Assembly: GCF_023028225.1 (NCBI RefSeq)
Contig: NZ_CP095482.1
Span: forward strand, 2,604,001 to 2,668,000
Reading direction: 5' to 3'
Source of the DNA: Halorientalis litorea
GTDB taxonomy: Archaea > Halobacteriota > Halobacteria > Halobacteriales > Haloarculaceae
Length of the DNA: 64,000 nt
A model generated the notes under the pieces. That model was not told where the DNA came from, ran no database searches, and worked only from the letters and a program-made list of their open reading frames with translations. The translations under genes and the position numbers were made by a program. Positions 54,831-63,140 of this stretch are shown here, in pieces; position 1 is the stretch's first letter, and each line of letters opens with the position of its first letter.

Positions 54831-56935
54831 CTGACAACGATCCATTCCAATGGGAACGGGGCGCGGCGGAGACAGACAACGAACCGTCCGACGCGGACGC
54901 ACCAGACAGCGACAGTGGACCGAGCGAGGCGGACGCGATAGACGGCGATGACGGACCGTTCGAATGGCCGCAGGCAGGAGCGGAGACGGACGACGGGCCG
55001 CGGAGCGGACTCGTCACGGACAGTGGACCGAGTGAGGCGACCGTTACGGACAGCGACGGTGGACTGGCCGGCGAGGTGGCTACGGACGGCCCGAGCGACG
55101 AGAGCGTGACGGACAGCGGCGACGGGCCGGTCGGCTGGATGCTGAAAGCAGTCGGGAGCGACGCCGGGCCGAGCGGTGTGGACGCGACAGCCGGTGGCGG
55201 GCCAATCGAGTGGGTGCGAAACGTAGTGGGAGTAGGCAGTGAACTGACCGAATCCGTGACAGGCGGAACGAACCACGCCGAGAGCGGCACGGACCCATCG
55301 GAGGCTGAAATCACCAGTCCGGTTCTCAACTCGAACGCCAGCAGGAACGGCGACAGTGGGGGCGAACTCACCGTCCCCGAAGTAGAACGGATGCGGTCGG
55401 TTATCGCCGGTGCCCGGGATAGTCCCACAGACATCGCCCCGACACCGACGGATGGTGGCGTGGTCGACCCCTTCGGCATCGGGCAACTGGGGGAGGACGT
55501 GGCGGACCTGTTCGTCCCGGGCGACTTCGGGGAGAGCGTGACGGCACTGTTTCTCCCCGGACAGTCGGGCGCGGGCGCGAGCGACGTGCCCAGAATCGCC
55601 CGCGTCGTCGCCGAATCGACGTGGCAGGTCTCGGACTACTCCATGCAGGCACAGATGCGCGCCTCCCGCCGGATAGCGGAAGCCGTGACCACCTCCCAGT
55701 CGCCGGACGAACTCCTCACGGAACTGCTCGATATCGCCGAGGCCGAAGTCGAACAGGCGGAGGCCGAACTCCAGCGGCAAGGCATCGACCTGTCCGACAT
55801 CCGCCAGACGACAGCGTACGATGACGGCGACAGCGACCACCACGCGGACACTGCGAGTGCCGGGGCGGACCCCCCTGCCGCGACGGATTCGATGCCCGAC
55901 TGGGTATCCAGTGACGGCGGGACTGCACGGGCGACCCCCGCGTCCACGGCGACCAACCCAGAGACGCCGCCGAGTCCCACGTCTCCCGCGACGAACCCGG
56001 ACACGCTGGCGACTCCTACCGCCACAGCGGCCGACCCGGACACGCCCGCGGCCCCACCCTCCACAGCCACTGACCCGGACGCGGTGGGCGGTCCCGGGCA
56101 ACGCTCGACGCTCGAAGGACTGGCCGAGAGCCTGCCCGACATCTCCACGTCGTGGATGCGAGAGGTGGCGTCCAGTGCCCCCCTCGTGTTCGGTGCGGTG
56201 CGGCGGGTCGCGGAGTACTCCGTCCAAGCACAGGCCCGCACCGCCCGCCGGTTGTGGCGCACCGCCACGAACGCCGACTCCCCGGACGCGTTGCTGGACG
56301 AGACGCTGAACGCCGCCATCGAAGAGGGGGAGCGACTGGGATTCGACATCGAGCAGGACATCTCCGACCGCATCGCTGGCCGACGCAGCGTCACGTCGGC
56401 GGACCCGGACGAGGCTGCGAGGCTGTTGAGCGAACGCGGCAGTCAGTTACTGCACCAGTCCGCCGATACGGAGGCCGAGGAAGAGATTCACCCGGCGTAC
56501 GCACACATTCTGAAGCAGGTCTCCGGCGACGAGGCCCGCATCCTCCGGCTACTCGCGACCGAGGGCAGACAGCCGGCAGTCGACGTGCGGAGCAAGGGGC
56601 TGGTGATGGGGTCGGAACTCGTCGCGGAAGGCCTGTCGATGATCGGCATCGAGGCCGGGTGTCAGAACCCGGACCGAACGTCGGTGTACCTCGACAACCT
56701 CGAACGACTCAGGCTCGTCCGTATCGCCGACGAACCGCTCGACAACCTCAAACGCTATCAGCTACTCGAAGCCCAACCCGACGTCGCGGAAGCCGAAGAG
56801 GAAGCCAACCGCGCGAGCATCGTCTACCGGAGTATTTGCCTGACGCCCCTCGGTGCCGACTTCTGTCGGGTGTGCTTTTCGGTCGACGCCGATGCGGAAC
56901 ACGTCGTGGGCGAAAAGCACAGCGACGGCGAGTGA
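54827..56935 (+). CDS. Large acidic protein with duplicated helical module and Abi-alpha (DUF4393)-like C-terminus
   Basis: A 702-residue protein. Residues 1-250 are low-complexity and acidic, with a recurring GP-x-x-W motif (DGPFEW, GPVGW, GPIEW). A helical module occurs twice, at about 255-327 and 439-510 (YSMQAQMRASRRIAEAV then SPDELL, against YSVQAQARTARRLWRTA then SPDALL). Between them is a Thr/Pro-rich linker with about four TATNPDTP-like repeats. Residues about 553-700 resemble DUF4393/Abi-alpha: HPAYAHILKQVSGDEARILRLL, a GCQN segment and a winged-helix-like end with LTPLGADFCRVCF. It is coupled to DUF445. No function is known for this architecture. Confidence 0.6.
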   Translation: MTDNDPFQWERGAAETDNEPSDADAPDSDSGPSEADAIDGDDGPFEWPQAGAETDDGPRSGLVTDSGPSEATVTDSDGGLAGEVATDGPSDESVTDSGDGPVGWMLKAVGSDAGPSGVDATAGGGPIEWVRNVVGVGSELTESVTGGTNHAESGTDPSEAEITSPVLNSNASRNGDSGGELTVPEVERMRSVIAGARDSPTDIAPTPTDGGVVDPFGIGQLGEDVADLFVPGDFGESVTALFLPGQSGAGASDVPRIARVVAESTWQVSDYSMQAQMRASRRIAEAVTTSQSPDELLTELLDIAEAEVEQAEAELQRQGIDLSDIRQTTAYDDGDSDHHADTASAGADPPAATDSMPDWVSSDGGTARATPASTATNPETPPSPTSPATNPDTLATPTATAADPDTPAAPPSTATDPDAVGGPGQRSTLEGLAESLPDISTSWMREVASSAPLVFGAVRRVAEYSVQAQARTARRLWRTATNADSPDALLDETLNAAIEEGERLGFDIEQDISDRIAGRRSVTSADPDEAARLLSERGSQLLHQSADTEAEEEIHPAYAHILKQVSGDEARILRLLATEGRQPAVDVRSKGLVMGSELVAEGLSMIGIEAGCQNPDRTSVYLDNLERLRLVRIADEPLDNLKRYQLLEAQPDVAEAEEEANRASIVYRSICLTPLGADFCRVCFSVDADAEHVVGEKHSDGE

Positions 56936-56956
56936 CCCGAGTGGAGATACGGCCGC

Positions 56957-57178
56957 TTAGAACAGCCAATCGACGAGGGCCTTTATTTCGTCGGCCAGTA
57001 GCGGGGTAGCCACGGCGAGCGCGAGCGCGTAGAACGCTGCTGCGACCACCGTGTTGCCGGTGGTAGCGACCAGCCAAGTGGCGGCCGCGAGCGTCACCAA
57101 CACGGCGGTTACGAGCCCAGCATGCCCGCTGTACCCGCCGAGGTCCGAGAGCCTCGTCGCTTTATTCGTTCGTCTCAT
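56957..57178 (-). CDS. Small two-helix membrane protein
   Basis: A 73-residue protein with helices at about 21-38 (GLVTAVLVTLAAATWLVA) and 46-62 (AAAFYALALAVATPLLA) and a basic N-terminus. I do not recognise the family. The call is supported by a near-ideal TATA box (GATATAAAT, 57205-57213) centred 27-31 nt upstream. It converges on the Abi-alpha-like gene. Confidence 0.65.
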   Translation of the reverse strand: MRRTNKATRLSDLGGYSGHAGLVTAVLVTLAAATWLVATTGNTVVAAAFYALALAVATPLLADEIKALVDWLF

Positions 57179-57204
57179 TGTGTCTGAATAAACGGCCGGT
57201 GACC

Positions 57205-57213
57205 ATTTATATC
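57205..57213 (-). promoter_or_regulatory. TATA box of the small membrane protein gene
   Basis: The minus-strand GATATAAAT lies about 30 nt before the ATG at 57178. Confidence 0.5.
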
Positions 57214-57382
57214 TCTTCCCTCATTACAATGGTTTCTCTCCAGATGCCCGGGTTTGCGAAAGATTGACGAATTTTAGGCCGCTTTTTTCCACATCCGCTG
57301 GCGTGTGTGGCGATGGCCGGCGGGCCGGCCCGCCACCGGAGCGGTGCCGTGGGGTTTTGGGGGTCCCAGCCTAGCAACGAGT

Positions 57383-58789
57383 ATGCGTCTACACTGGCAC
57401 CGCCGTGACCTGCGCGGGGCGGACAATCGTGCGTTGCGCGCGGCCGTCGACGCGGGCGGGGGTGTCGTCCCCGTCTTCGTCTTCGACCGGGACGTACTCG
57501 CCCACGCTGGCCCGCCTCGCGTGGCGTTCATGCTCGACGCGCTCGACTCGCTCCGTGAGTGGTACCGCGAGCGCGGAAGCGACCTACTCGTCGCGGAGGG
57601 CGACCCCCGCGATGTCATCCCGGAACTGGCCGCCCAGTACGACGCCGACGGCGTGACGTGGGCGGCGGACTATTCGGGGCTCGCCCGCGAGCGTGACGCC
57701 GCGGTCCGACAGGCACTCGACGACGCGGACGTGGCCCGCGAGAGCGTCCACGACGCCGTCTTCCACGAACCGGGCACCATCCGCACCAACGACGGCGACC
57801 CCTACTCCGTGTTCACCTACTTCGGCCGCAAGTGGCACGACCGGCCGAAACCCGACCCGGCCGACCCGCCGACGGCCGACGAACTCGCGGCCGTGACCGA
57901 CGACACGCCGCTGCCGACGCTGGACGGGTTGGGCTTCGACGCGCCCGAGGCCGACGTTCCGGAAGCGAGTCCCGACGCCGCCCGCGAGTTGCTGGCAGAC
58001 TTCTGTGCGTCGCCCATCTACGAGTACGGCGACCGACGGGACTACCCGGCCGACGGCTGTACGTCCCGCCTCTCACCCCACCTCAAGTGGGGGACTATCG
58101 GGATTCGGACGGTCCACGCGGCCACCGAGAACGCGAAGGCGGACGCCCCCGACGAGGACGCCGCCGAGTCCGTCGAGGAGTTTCAGGACCAACTCGCGTG
58201 GCGGGAGTTCTACACGCAGGTCCTCTTTTTCAATCCCGAGGTGGTGACTGCGAACTACAAGAGCTACGACAACCCCGTCGAGTGGAACGACGACCCGGCG
58301 GCGTTGCAGGCGTGGAAAGACGGCGAGACGGGCTATCCAATCGTCGATGCCGGGATGCGGCAGTTGCGCGCGGAGGCGTACATGCACAACCGGGTGCGGA
58401 TGATAGTCGCCTCCTTCCTCACGAAGGACCTGCTCGTGGACTGGCGGCACGGGTACGACTGGTTCCGCGAGAAACTGGTCGACCACGACACCGCAAACGA
58501 CAACGGCGGGTGGCAGTGGGCCGCCTCGACGGGGACGGACGCACAGCCGTACTTCCGCGTGTTCAACCCGATGACACAGGGCGAACGCTACGACCCCGAC
58601 GCGGAGTACATCACGTCGTACGTCCCGGAACTGCGCGGCGTCGACCCCGAGGTCATCCACGGGTGGCACGAGTGCTCGCCGACACAGCGCGACCGGACCG
58701 CGCCGGAGTACCCCGCGCCCATCGTCGACCACGGCGAACGGCGCGAGCAGGCCATCGCGATGTTCGAGCGCGCCCGCGGCGACGACTGA
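57383..58789 (+). CDS. phr: Cyclobutane pyrimidine dimer photolyase
   Basis: A 468-residue flavoprotein of the class I photolyase/cryptochrome family, which uses blue light to split thymine dimers, an obvious need in sunlit brines. The N-terminal antenna domain begins RLHWHRRDLRGADNRALRAA. The FAD domain has SRLSPHLKWGTIGIRTV, LAWREFYTQVLFF, GYPIVDAGMRQLRAEAYMHNRVRMIVASFLTKDLLVDWRHG and DNGGWQWAASTGTDAQPYFRVFNP. The tryptophans of the electron-transfer chain are in place. The start is ATG 57383; 26 in-frame codons upstream are not family-like. Confidence 0.93.
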   Translation: MRLHWHRRDLRGADNRALRAAVDAGGGVVPVFVFDRDVLAHAGPPRVAFMLDALDSLREWYRERGSDLLVAEGDPRDVIPELAAQYDADGVTWAADYSGLARERDAAVRQALDDADVARESVHDAVFHEPGTIRTNDGDPYSVFTYFGRKWHDRPKPDPADPPTADELAAVTDDTPLPTLDGLGFDAPEADVPEASPDAARELLADFCASPIYEYGDRRDYPADGCTSRLSPHLKWGTIGIRTVHAATENAKADAPDEDAAESVEEFQDQLAWREFYTQVLFFNPEVVTANYKSYDNPVEWNDDPAALQAWKDGETGYPIVDAGMRQLRAEAYMHNRVRMIVASFLTKDLLVDWRHGYDWFREKLVDHDTANDNGGWQWAASTGTDAQPYFRVFNPMTQGERYDPDAEYITSYVPELRGVDPEVIHGWHECSPTQRDRTAPEYPAPIVDHGERREQAIAMFERARGDD

Positions 58790-58802
58790 CGCTCACACCG
58801 AA

Positions 58803-58815
58803 ATCATACTATGAT
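58803..58815. promoter_or_regulatory. Inverted repeat upstream of the superoxide dismutase promoter
   Basis: ATCATACTATGAT is a perfect inverted repeat around a central C. It is followed by two ATACC repeats (58815-58825) and by the TATA box, so it may bind a regulator. Confidence 0.4.
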
Positions 58816-58837
58816 ACCGCATACCATACGCGTTCTA

Positions 58838-58847
58838 AACCTTTAAC
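58838..58847 (+). promoter_or_regulatory. TATA box of the superoxide dismutase gene
   Basis: AACCTTTAAC would start transcription near 58870, leaving a 15-nt leader with a Shine-Dalgarno. Confidence 0.45.
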
Positions 58848-58871
58848 AGGTATCCGGCCGACGTAAACAGT

Positions 58872-58877
58872 GGAGGT
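58872..58877 (+). promoter_or_regulatory. Strong Shine-Dalgarno of the superoxide dismutase gene
   Basis: GGAGGT stands 7 nt before ATG 58885 and decides that start over the GTG at 58870. Such a complete site is uncommon in this window, where most genes look leaderless. Confidence 0.6.
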
Positions 58878-58884
58878 TTCAATT

Positions 58885-59490
58885 ATGCCCGAGCACTCGA
58901 ATCCAGAACTACCACCGCTTCCGTACGACTACGACGCGCTTGAGCCGTCCATCAGCGAACAGGTCCTCGAATGGCACCACGACACCCACCACCAAGGCTA
59001 CGTGAACGGCCTCGAAAGTGCCGAGGAGACGCTGGCCGAGAACCGTGAGAACGGTGACTTCGGCGGCTCTGCCGCGGCTATGGGTGACGTGACCCACAAC
59101 GGCTGTGGTCACTATCTCCACACGCTGTTCTGGGACAACATGGACCCCAACGGCGGCGGCGAGCCGTCGGGTGAACTCGCCGACCGCATCGAGGAAGACT
59201 TCGGTTCCTACGAAGGCTGGAAGGGCGAGTTCGAGGCCGCTGCGGGTGCCGCCGGTGGCTGGGCACTGCTGGTCTACGACCCAGTCGCCGACCAACTACG
59301 CAACGTTCCCGTCGACAAGCACGACCAGGGTGCCCTCTGGGGTTCCCACCCGATTCTGGCCTGTGACGTTTGGGAGCACTCCTACTACTACGACTACGGG
59401 CCGGACCGCGGCAGCTTCATCGAGGGCTTCTTCGAGGTCGTCGACTGGGACGAAGTCGCGGACCAGTACCAGAAGGCAACCTCGCAGTAA
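58885..59490 (+). CDS. sodA: Superoxide dismutase (Mn/Fe)
   Basis: A 201-residue superoxide dismutase that converts superoxide to peroxide and oxygen in the cytoplasm. Metal ligands are visible as His in SEQVLEWHHDTHHQGYV (first), His in GHYLHTLFWDNM (second), and Asp and His in LACDVWEHSYYYDYG (third and fourth). GGAAGAAGGWALLVYD is the family core. The sequence matches the haloarchaeal manganese type. A GGAGGT site and a leader distinguish its translation from its neighbours. Confidence 0.96.
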   Translation: MPEHSNPELPPLPYDYDALEPSISEQVLEWHHDTHHQGYVNGLESAEETLAENRENGDFGGSAAAMGDVTHNGCGHYLHTLFWDNMDPNGGGEPSGELADRIEEDFGSYEGWKGEFEAAAGAAGGWALLVYDPVADQLRNVPVDKHDQGALWGSHPILACDVWEHSYYYDYGPDRGSFIEGFFEVVDWDEVADQYQKATSQ

Positions 59491-59605
59491 GTGCCGTAGT
59501 CGAATCCCGACGTTTCTTTCGATACCAGTCAGAGAGCGGCGGCACTGTGGACGCACTCCCGCGAAAGCGACAAAATGCTGGTCCGTATCGCGAAGGCTCG
59601 ACAGC

Positions 59606-60790
59606 TCAGTGAAGGTCCGACTCGTGTCGAAGCTTGTCCCGTGTAATTTCCGGCACGGTCCGACAGCCAGACAGCCCCATCGTCAGGTCGAACTCCGCGA
59701 TGAAGTTCTGTAGGTAGGTACTGACGCCTTCGGCACCGTCGACGGCCAACGAGTAGGCGTACGGTCGACCCAACAACACGGCGTCGGCACCGAGTCCGAT
59801 AGCTTTGAACGCGTCCGAAGCGCGACGAACGCCGCTATCGAACGTAATCGGCACCTCGCCGTCGACTTCCTCGGCCACGGCGGGCAGTGCCTCGATAGCC
59901 GAAATGGAGCCGTCGACCTGGCGACCACCGTGTGTGGAGACACCGATACCATCCGCGCCGTGTTCGAGTGCTAACCGGGCGTCTTCGGGGTCGAGAATCC
60001 CTTTTATGAGGACGGGAAGGTCGGTGTTGTCGTGGACGAACTGCAGGTCGTCCCACGTGAGACTGGAGTCACCGAAGATGTCGAGGAAGTGTTCGACGGC
60101 GGCCGATGGGTTCTCCTCGGGCGGTTCGTCGAGCTGTGCCCGGAACTCCGGGTCGGAGAAGTAGTTCCCCACGCCCTCGCCTTCGAGGAAAGGGTAGTAA
60201 CCGCGCTCGACCAGTCGCTCCCGCCAGCCCAGAATGGGTGCGTCGACAGTGACGACGATGGCGTCGTAGCCCGCCGCTTCCGCACGGTCGAGGAAGCTCT
60301 TGGCGATAGCATCGTCCGAGGACCAGTAGAACTGAAACATCTTGGGTGTGTCACCGAGTGCGTCGGCCACGTCCTCCATCGGCTCCGTCGAGAGTGAACT
60401 CAACACCAAGGGAACGTCCATCTCGGCAGCCCCCTGTGCGGTTCCGATTTCGGCCGACTCGTGGAGCAACGACTGAACCCCGAGCGGCGTCAGCGCGATG
60501 GGGACATCGAACTCGGTGCCGACGAGTTCCGTCGAGAGGTCACGCGACTCGACGCCGCGAAGCATCCTCGGGACGATCCGCCACGGCGAGAAGTCCTTGT
60601 TGCGCTCGAACGTCTCGTCGCTGCCCGCGCCACCGTGGACGTACGCTTGACCCTCGTCGCTCATAGCCTCGTGTGCGGCCTCCCGAAGGTCCGAGTAGGA
60701 CACCGGGAAGTCCGTGGTTTCGTCTTCTAGCATCCCGCGTCGATAGATTTCGTTGACGCGGTCGTCGCCGAACCTGTCTGAATCTGGCAT
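59606..60790 (-). CDS. FMN-dependent alpha-hydroxy-acid oxidoreductase (lactate dehydrogenase/monooxygenase-like)
   Basis: A 394-residue TIM-barrel flavoprotein. YVHGGAGSDETFERN (about residue 50) is the N-terminal FMN site, VPIALTPLGVQSLLHE and FQFYWSSDD follow, LIKGILDPEDARLALEHGADGIGVSTHGGRQVDG has the active-site His and Arg, and FDSGVRRASDAFKAIGLGADAVLLGRPY binds the FMN phosphate. It oxidises L-lactate or a similar 2-hydroxy acid. Isopentenyl-diphosphate isomerase type 2 is excluded by the active-site pattern. ATG 60790 fits a GGTATTGAG promoter element. Confidence 0.88.
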   Translation of the reverse strand: MPDSDRFGDDRVNEIYRRGMLEDETTDFPVSYSDLREAAHEAMSDEGQAYVHGGAGSDETFERNKDFSPWRIVPRMLRGVESRDLSTELVGTEFDVPIALTPLGVQSLLHESAEIGTAQGAAEMDVPLVLSSLSTEPMEDVADALGDTPKMFQFYWSSDDAIAKSFLDRAEAAGYDAIVVTVDAPILGWRERLVERGYYPFLEGEGVGNYFSDPEFRAQLDEPPEENPSAAVEHFLDIFGDSSLTWDDLQFVHDNTDLPVLIKGILDPEDARLALEHGADGIGVSTHGGRQVDGSISAIEALPAVAEEVDGEVPITFDSGVRRASDAFKAIGLGADAVLLGRPYAYSLAVDGAEGVSTYLQNFIAEFDLTMGLSGCRTVPEITRDKLRHESDLH

Positions 60791-60920
60791 ATGGACTCGA
60801 TACGGCCCGCACTCAATACCAGTTTCGACCAACTTCGTTACGAGTTGATGAACTGAACTCCGCGAGTGACTGTTCGTCGCCCGACGCAAACCGATGAGGA
60901 ATAGTGTGGTGGATACCGAC

Positions 60921-62684
60921 TCAGCCGTCGCCCGCCTGCCGTGTCGCTTCGCTCCCGTCGTCGTCTCGGAACAGCGACAGGTCCCCCTCGTCCGGTTCCT
61001 CGATGTCGGCGACGGGTGCGGCGTTCAGTACGTCGAACTGAGCACCGCCACGCGCGCTCTCGGTGACTTCGACCTCCCAGCCGTGTGCCTGCGCGATGCT
61101 GGCGACGATTGCGAGGCCGAGGCCCGTTCCGTCCGATGCCGTCGTGTAGCCGTGTTCGAGGACGGTGTCGCGCTCCGCCGGTGGGATGCCCGGACCGTCG
61201 TCGGCCACGTAGAAGCCGTCGTCCGTCTCGGTGTCGCCGACGGTCACCGCCACGCCCGCGCCGCCGTGTTCGATACAGTTCCGGAACAGGTTCTCGAACA
61301 GTCGCTGGAGGCGGGCCGGGTCGGCGTCGACCGTACGGTTCGTCGTGACCGAAAGCGTCGCCTCGGCCGTGTCGACGTGGTCCCACGCGTCTTCGGCGAC
61401 GCTGGCGAGTGAGACCCGCTCTTTCTCGTCGATGGTCTGCCCTTGGCGGGCCAGCGTCAGGATGTCGTCGATGATGTCCTCCATCCGGTCGAGCGCGTCG
61501 GTCACCGCCTCGGCGTGGCTCGCCTCGCCGGTCTCCGCCGCGAGTCGCGCCCGGCCACTGGCGACGTTGAGTGGGTTGCGCAAGTCGTGGGAGACGACGC
61601 TCGCGAACCGGTCGAGTTGTTCGTTCTTCCGTTCGAGTTCGCGCTGGCGGCGTTTCTGCGCCGTCACGTCCCGGGCGACGAACACCCTCCCCGCGAGACG
61701 GTCGTGGCGGTCGTACAGCGGCGACATCTGCACTGACAGGTCCCGCAACTCGCCGCCCATCGAGACGGTCATCTCGCCCCCCCTGTCCTCGATGATTCTC
61801 GCTATCTCCTCGCGGTACCCCGGCATCGACGCGACCACCTCGTCGAGCGGTCGGCCGACGAGGTCAGCCCGGTCCGTTCCGAGTAACTCGGCTCCACGTG
61901 GGTTCACGTCGACGATTCGGTCCCGGTAGTCGAGGACGAACACCGCCTCGTGTATCGTCTGGACGACTTCGTCACGAGCGACCGGCGTCACGTCCATCAG
62001 CCCCATCCGCCTCGTGGCGAACAGGAGGACGACCCCCGTCAGGGTGAACCCGACGGGCGTCACGTCGATGGGGATGACGCCGACGAAAAACAGGACGTGT
62101 GCGGCGAACGGTGGGAGTGCGGCGACAGCCAAGGCAGTGGCCTGCTGGCGGAACACGTCGCGTGACCGCGCGACGAACCGGAAGACGAGCGCGATACCCA
62201 CGGAGAAGACAGCATATGAGTAGACTACGTGGAGGACGAATATCGGTCCGAACCCGAGTGCGAAGCCGGTCGGCCCGACATCGCCGGTCTGACTGACGAC
62301 GTACGTGAGGTCCGTCCCGACAGTCGCCGCGGTTGCGACGACGGCGACCACGGGTTCGACCGACAGGAGTGCCACCGTGTGCCTGACGGATGTCGGCCAG
62401 CTGTCGGTGTAATCGATGGCGAACAACACCCACCCGGTGACTGATATCCCGCCAGTGGCGATGACGACGACGAGTAGCCCCCAGTAAACTGCCGCCGAGT
62501 CCGTCAGTATGAGCCCGATGATACACAGCGACCACGTCGCCGCTGCCGCCAACAGAACCGTCAGAACCCGTGCCGCTGTGAGTGCCTGTCGCTGCCACGC
62601 GATGTAGCTCGTACCCACCGTTACCGCGATTGCAACGGCGTACATGGCGAGGTACAGGGACGCTTCGGGAGTCGGCACGGACAC
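60921..62684 (-). CDS. Sensor histidine kinase (7TM-PAS-HisKA-HATPase)
   Basis: A 587-residue membrane kinase. Seven helices occupy about residues 1-225 (histidine-kinase 7TM region). A PAS domain follows (IHEAVFVLDYRDRIVDVNPRGAELLG, about 240-350). Next come the dimerisation helix with the phospho-acceptor His (FASVVSHDLRNPLNVASGRARL, near 377), the N box (FENLFRNCIEHGG), the G1 box (VADDGPGIPP) and the G2 box (GTGLGLAIVASIAQAHG). No response regulator adjoins. I choose GTG 62684 because a TATA box stands about 24-28 nt upstream; the far longer frame upstream is not coding-like. Confidence 0.9.
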   Translation of the reverse strand: MSVPTPEASLYLAMYAVAIAVTVGTSYIAWQRQALTAARVLTVLLAAAATWSLCIIGLILTDSAAVYWGLLVVVIATGGISVTGWVLFAIDYTDSWPTSVRHTVALLSVEPVVAVVATAATVGTDLTYVVSQTGDVGPTGFALGFGPIFVLHVVYSYAVFSVGIALVFRFVARSRDVFRQQATALAVAALPPFAAHVLFFVGVIPIDVTPVGFTLTGVVLLFATRRMGLMDVTPVARDEVVQTIHEAVFVLDYRDRIVDVNPRGAELLGTDRADLVGRPLDEVVASMPGYREEIARIIEDRGGEMTVSMGGELRDLSVQMSPLYDRHDRLAGRVFVARDVTAQKRRQRELERKNEQLDRFASVVSHDLRNPLNVASGRARLAAETGEASHAEAVTDALDRMEDIIDDILTLARQGQTIDEKERVSLASVAEDAWDHVDTAEATLSVTTNRTVDADPARLQRLFENLFRNCIEHGGAGVAVTVGDTETDDGFYVADDGPGIPPAERDTVLEHGYTTASDGTGLGLAIVASIAQAHGWEVEVTESARGGAQFDVLNAAPVADIEEPDEGDLSLFRDDDGSEATRQAGDG

Positions 62685-62703
62685 CTGTTCATGGTCACGT
62701 GTG

Positions 62704-62712
62704 AATAAATTA
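62704..62712 (-). promoter_or_regulatory. TATA box of the histidine kinase gene
   Basis: The minus-strand TAATTTATT supports a leaderless start at GTG 62684. Confidence 0.45.
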
Positions 62713-62843
62713 TCTCCCACTTCGTGGTATGAAACACCACACCATGCACTTCGAGTACTCCACCGGAAGGTGCCGCTGGGACGGCGGCAGACATCCAGTT
62801 CACGGACCGCACGATTTACCAGCACGGCCGAGTACCCGCATCT

Positions 62844-63140
62844 ATGCCAGTTCCGAAATCGGAGTTCGACGACCTCCGACCGCTCGCCTTCCGTGACCCG
62901 TCGGAGGTACTCGACCCCGACGAGATGTACACTGTCTACGAGATAGCCCGCCTGTTTCAGGGCCTCGACCCCGGTACCGACGTGGACCCCGAGACGGAGG
63001 CTATCCTGCTCGACTGGACCATTCCGTGGATGGTGTATCACGCCGACGCGTTCGTCTTCGCCGAACCGGCCAGTGACGCCGACCCCGGACTCTACGGCCT
63101 CGCGGTGGACGGGGGCGGCGCGGAGACCGACTCGGAATGA
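62844..63140 (+). CDS. Conserved haloarchaeal protein, possibly DUF5827
   Basis: A 98-residue acidic protein: MPVPKSEFDDLRPLAFRDP at the start, then DEMYTVYEIARLFQGLDPGTDVD and ILLDWTIPWMVYHADAFVFAEP. I recall this pattern as an uncharacterised haloarchaeal family (DUF5827), without functional data. It overlaps the downstream ATPase gene by ATGA, so the two probably act together. A GATTTACC promoter element lies about 30 nt upstream. Confidence 0.7.
   Translation: MPVPKSEFDDLRPLAFRDPSEVLDPDEMYTVYEIARLFQGLDPGTDVDPETEAILLDWTIPWMVYHADAFVFAEPASDADPGLYGLAVDGGGAETDSE

Noticed and set aside
62685-63041. An N-terminal extension of the histidine kinase frame upstream of GTG 62684
   Set aside because: The extension overlaps the promoter and the divergent DUF5827-type gene, and is not acidic or family-like.
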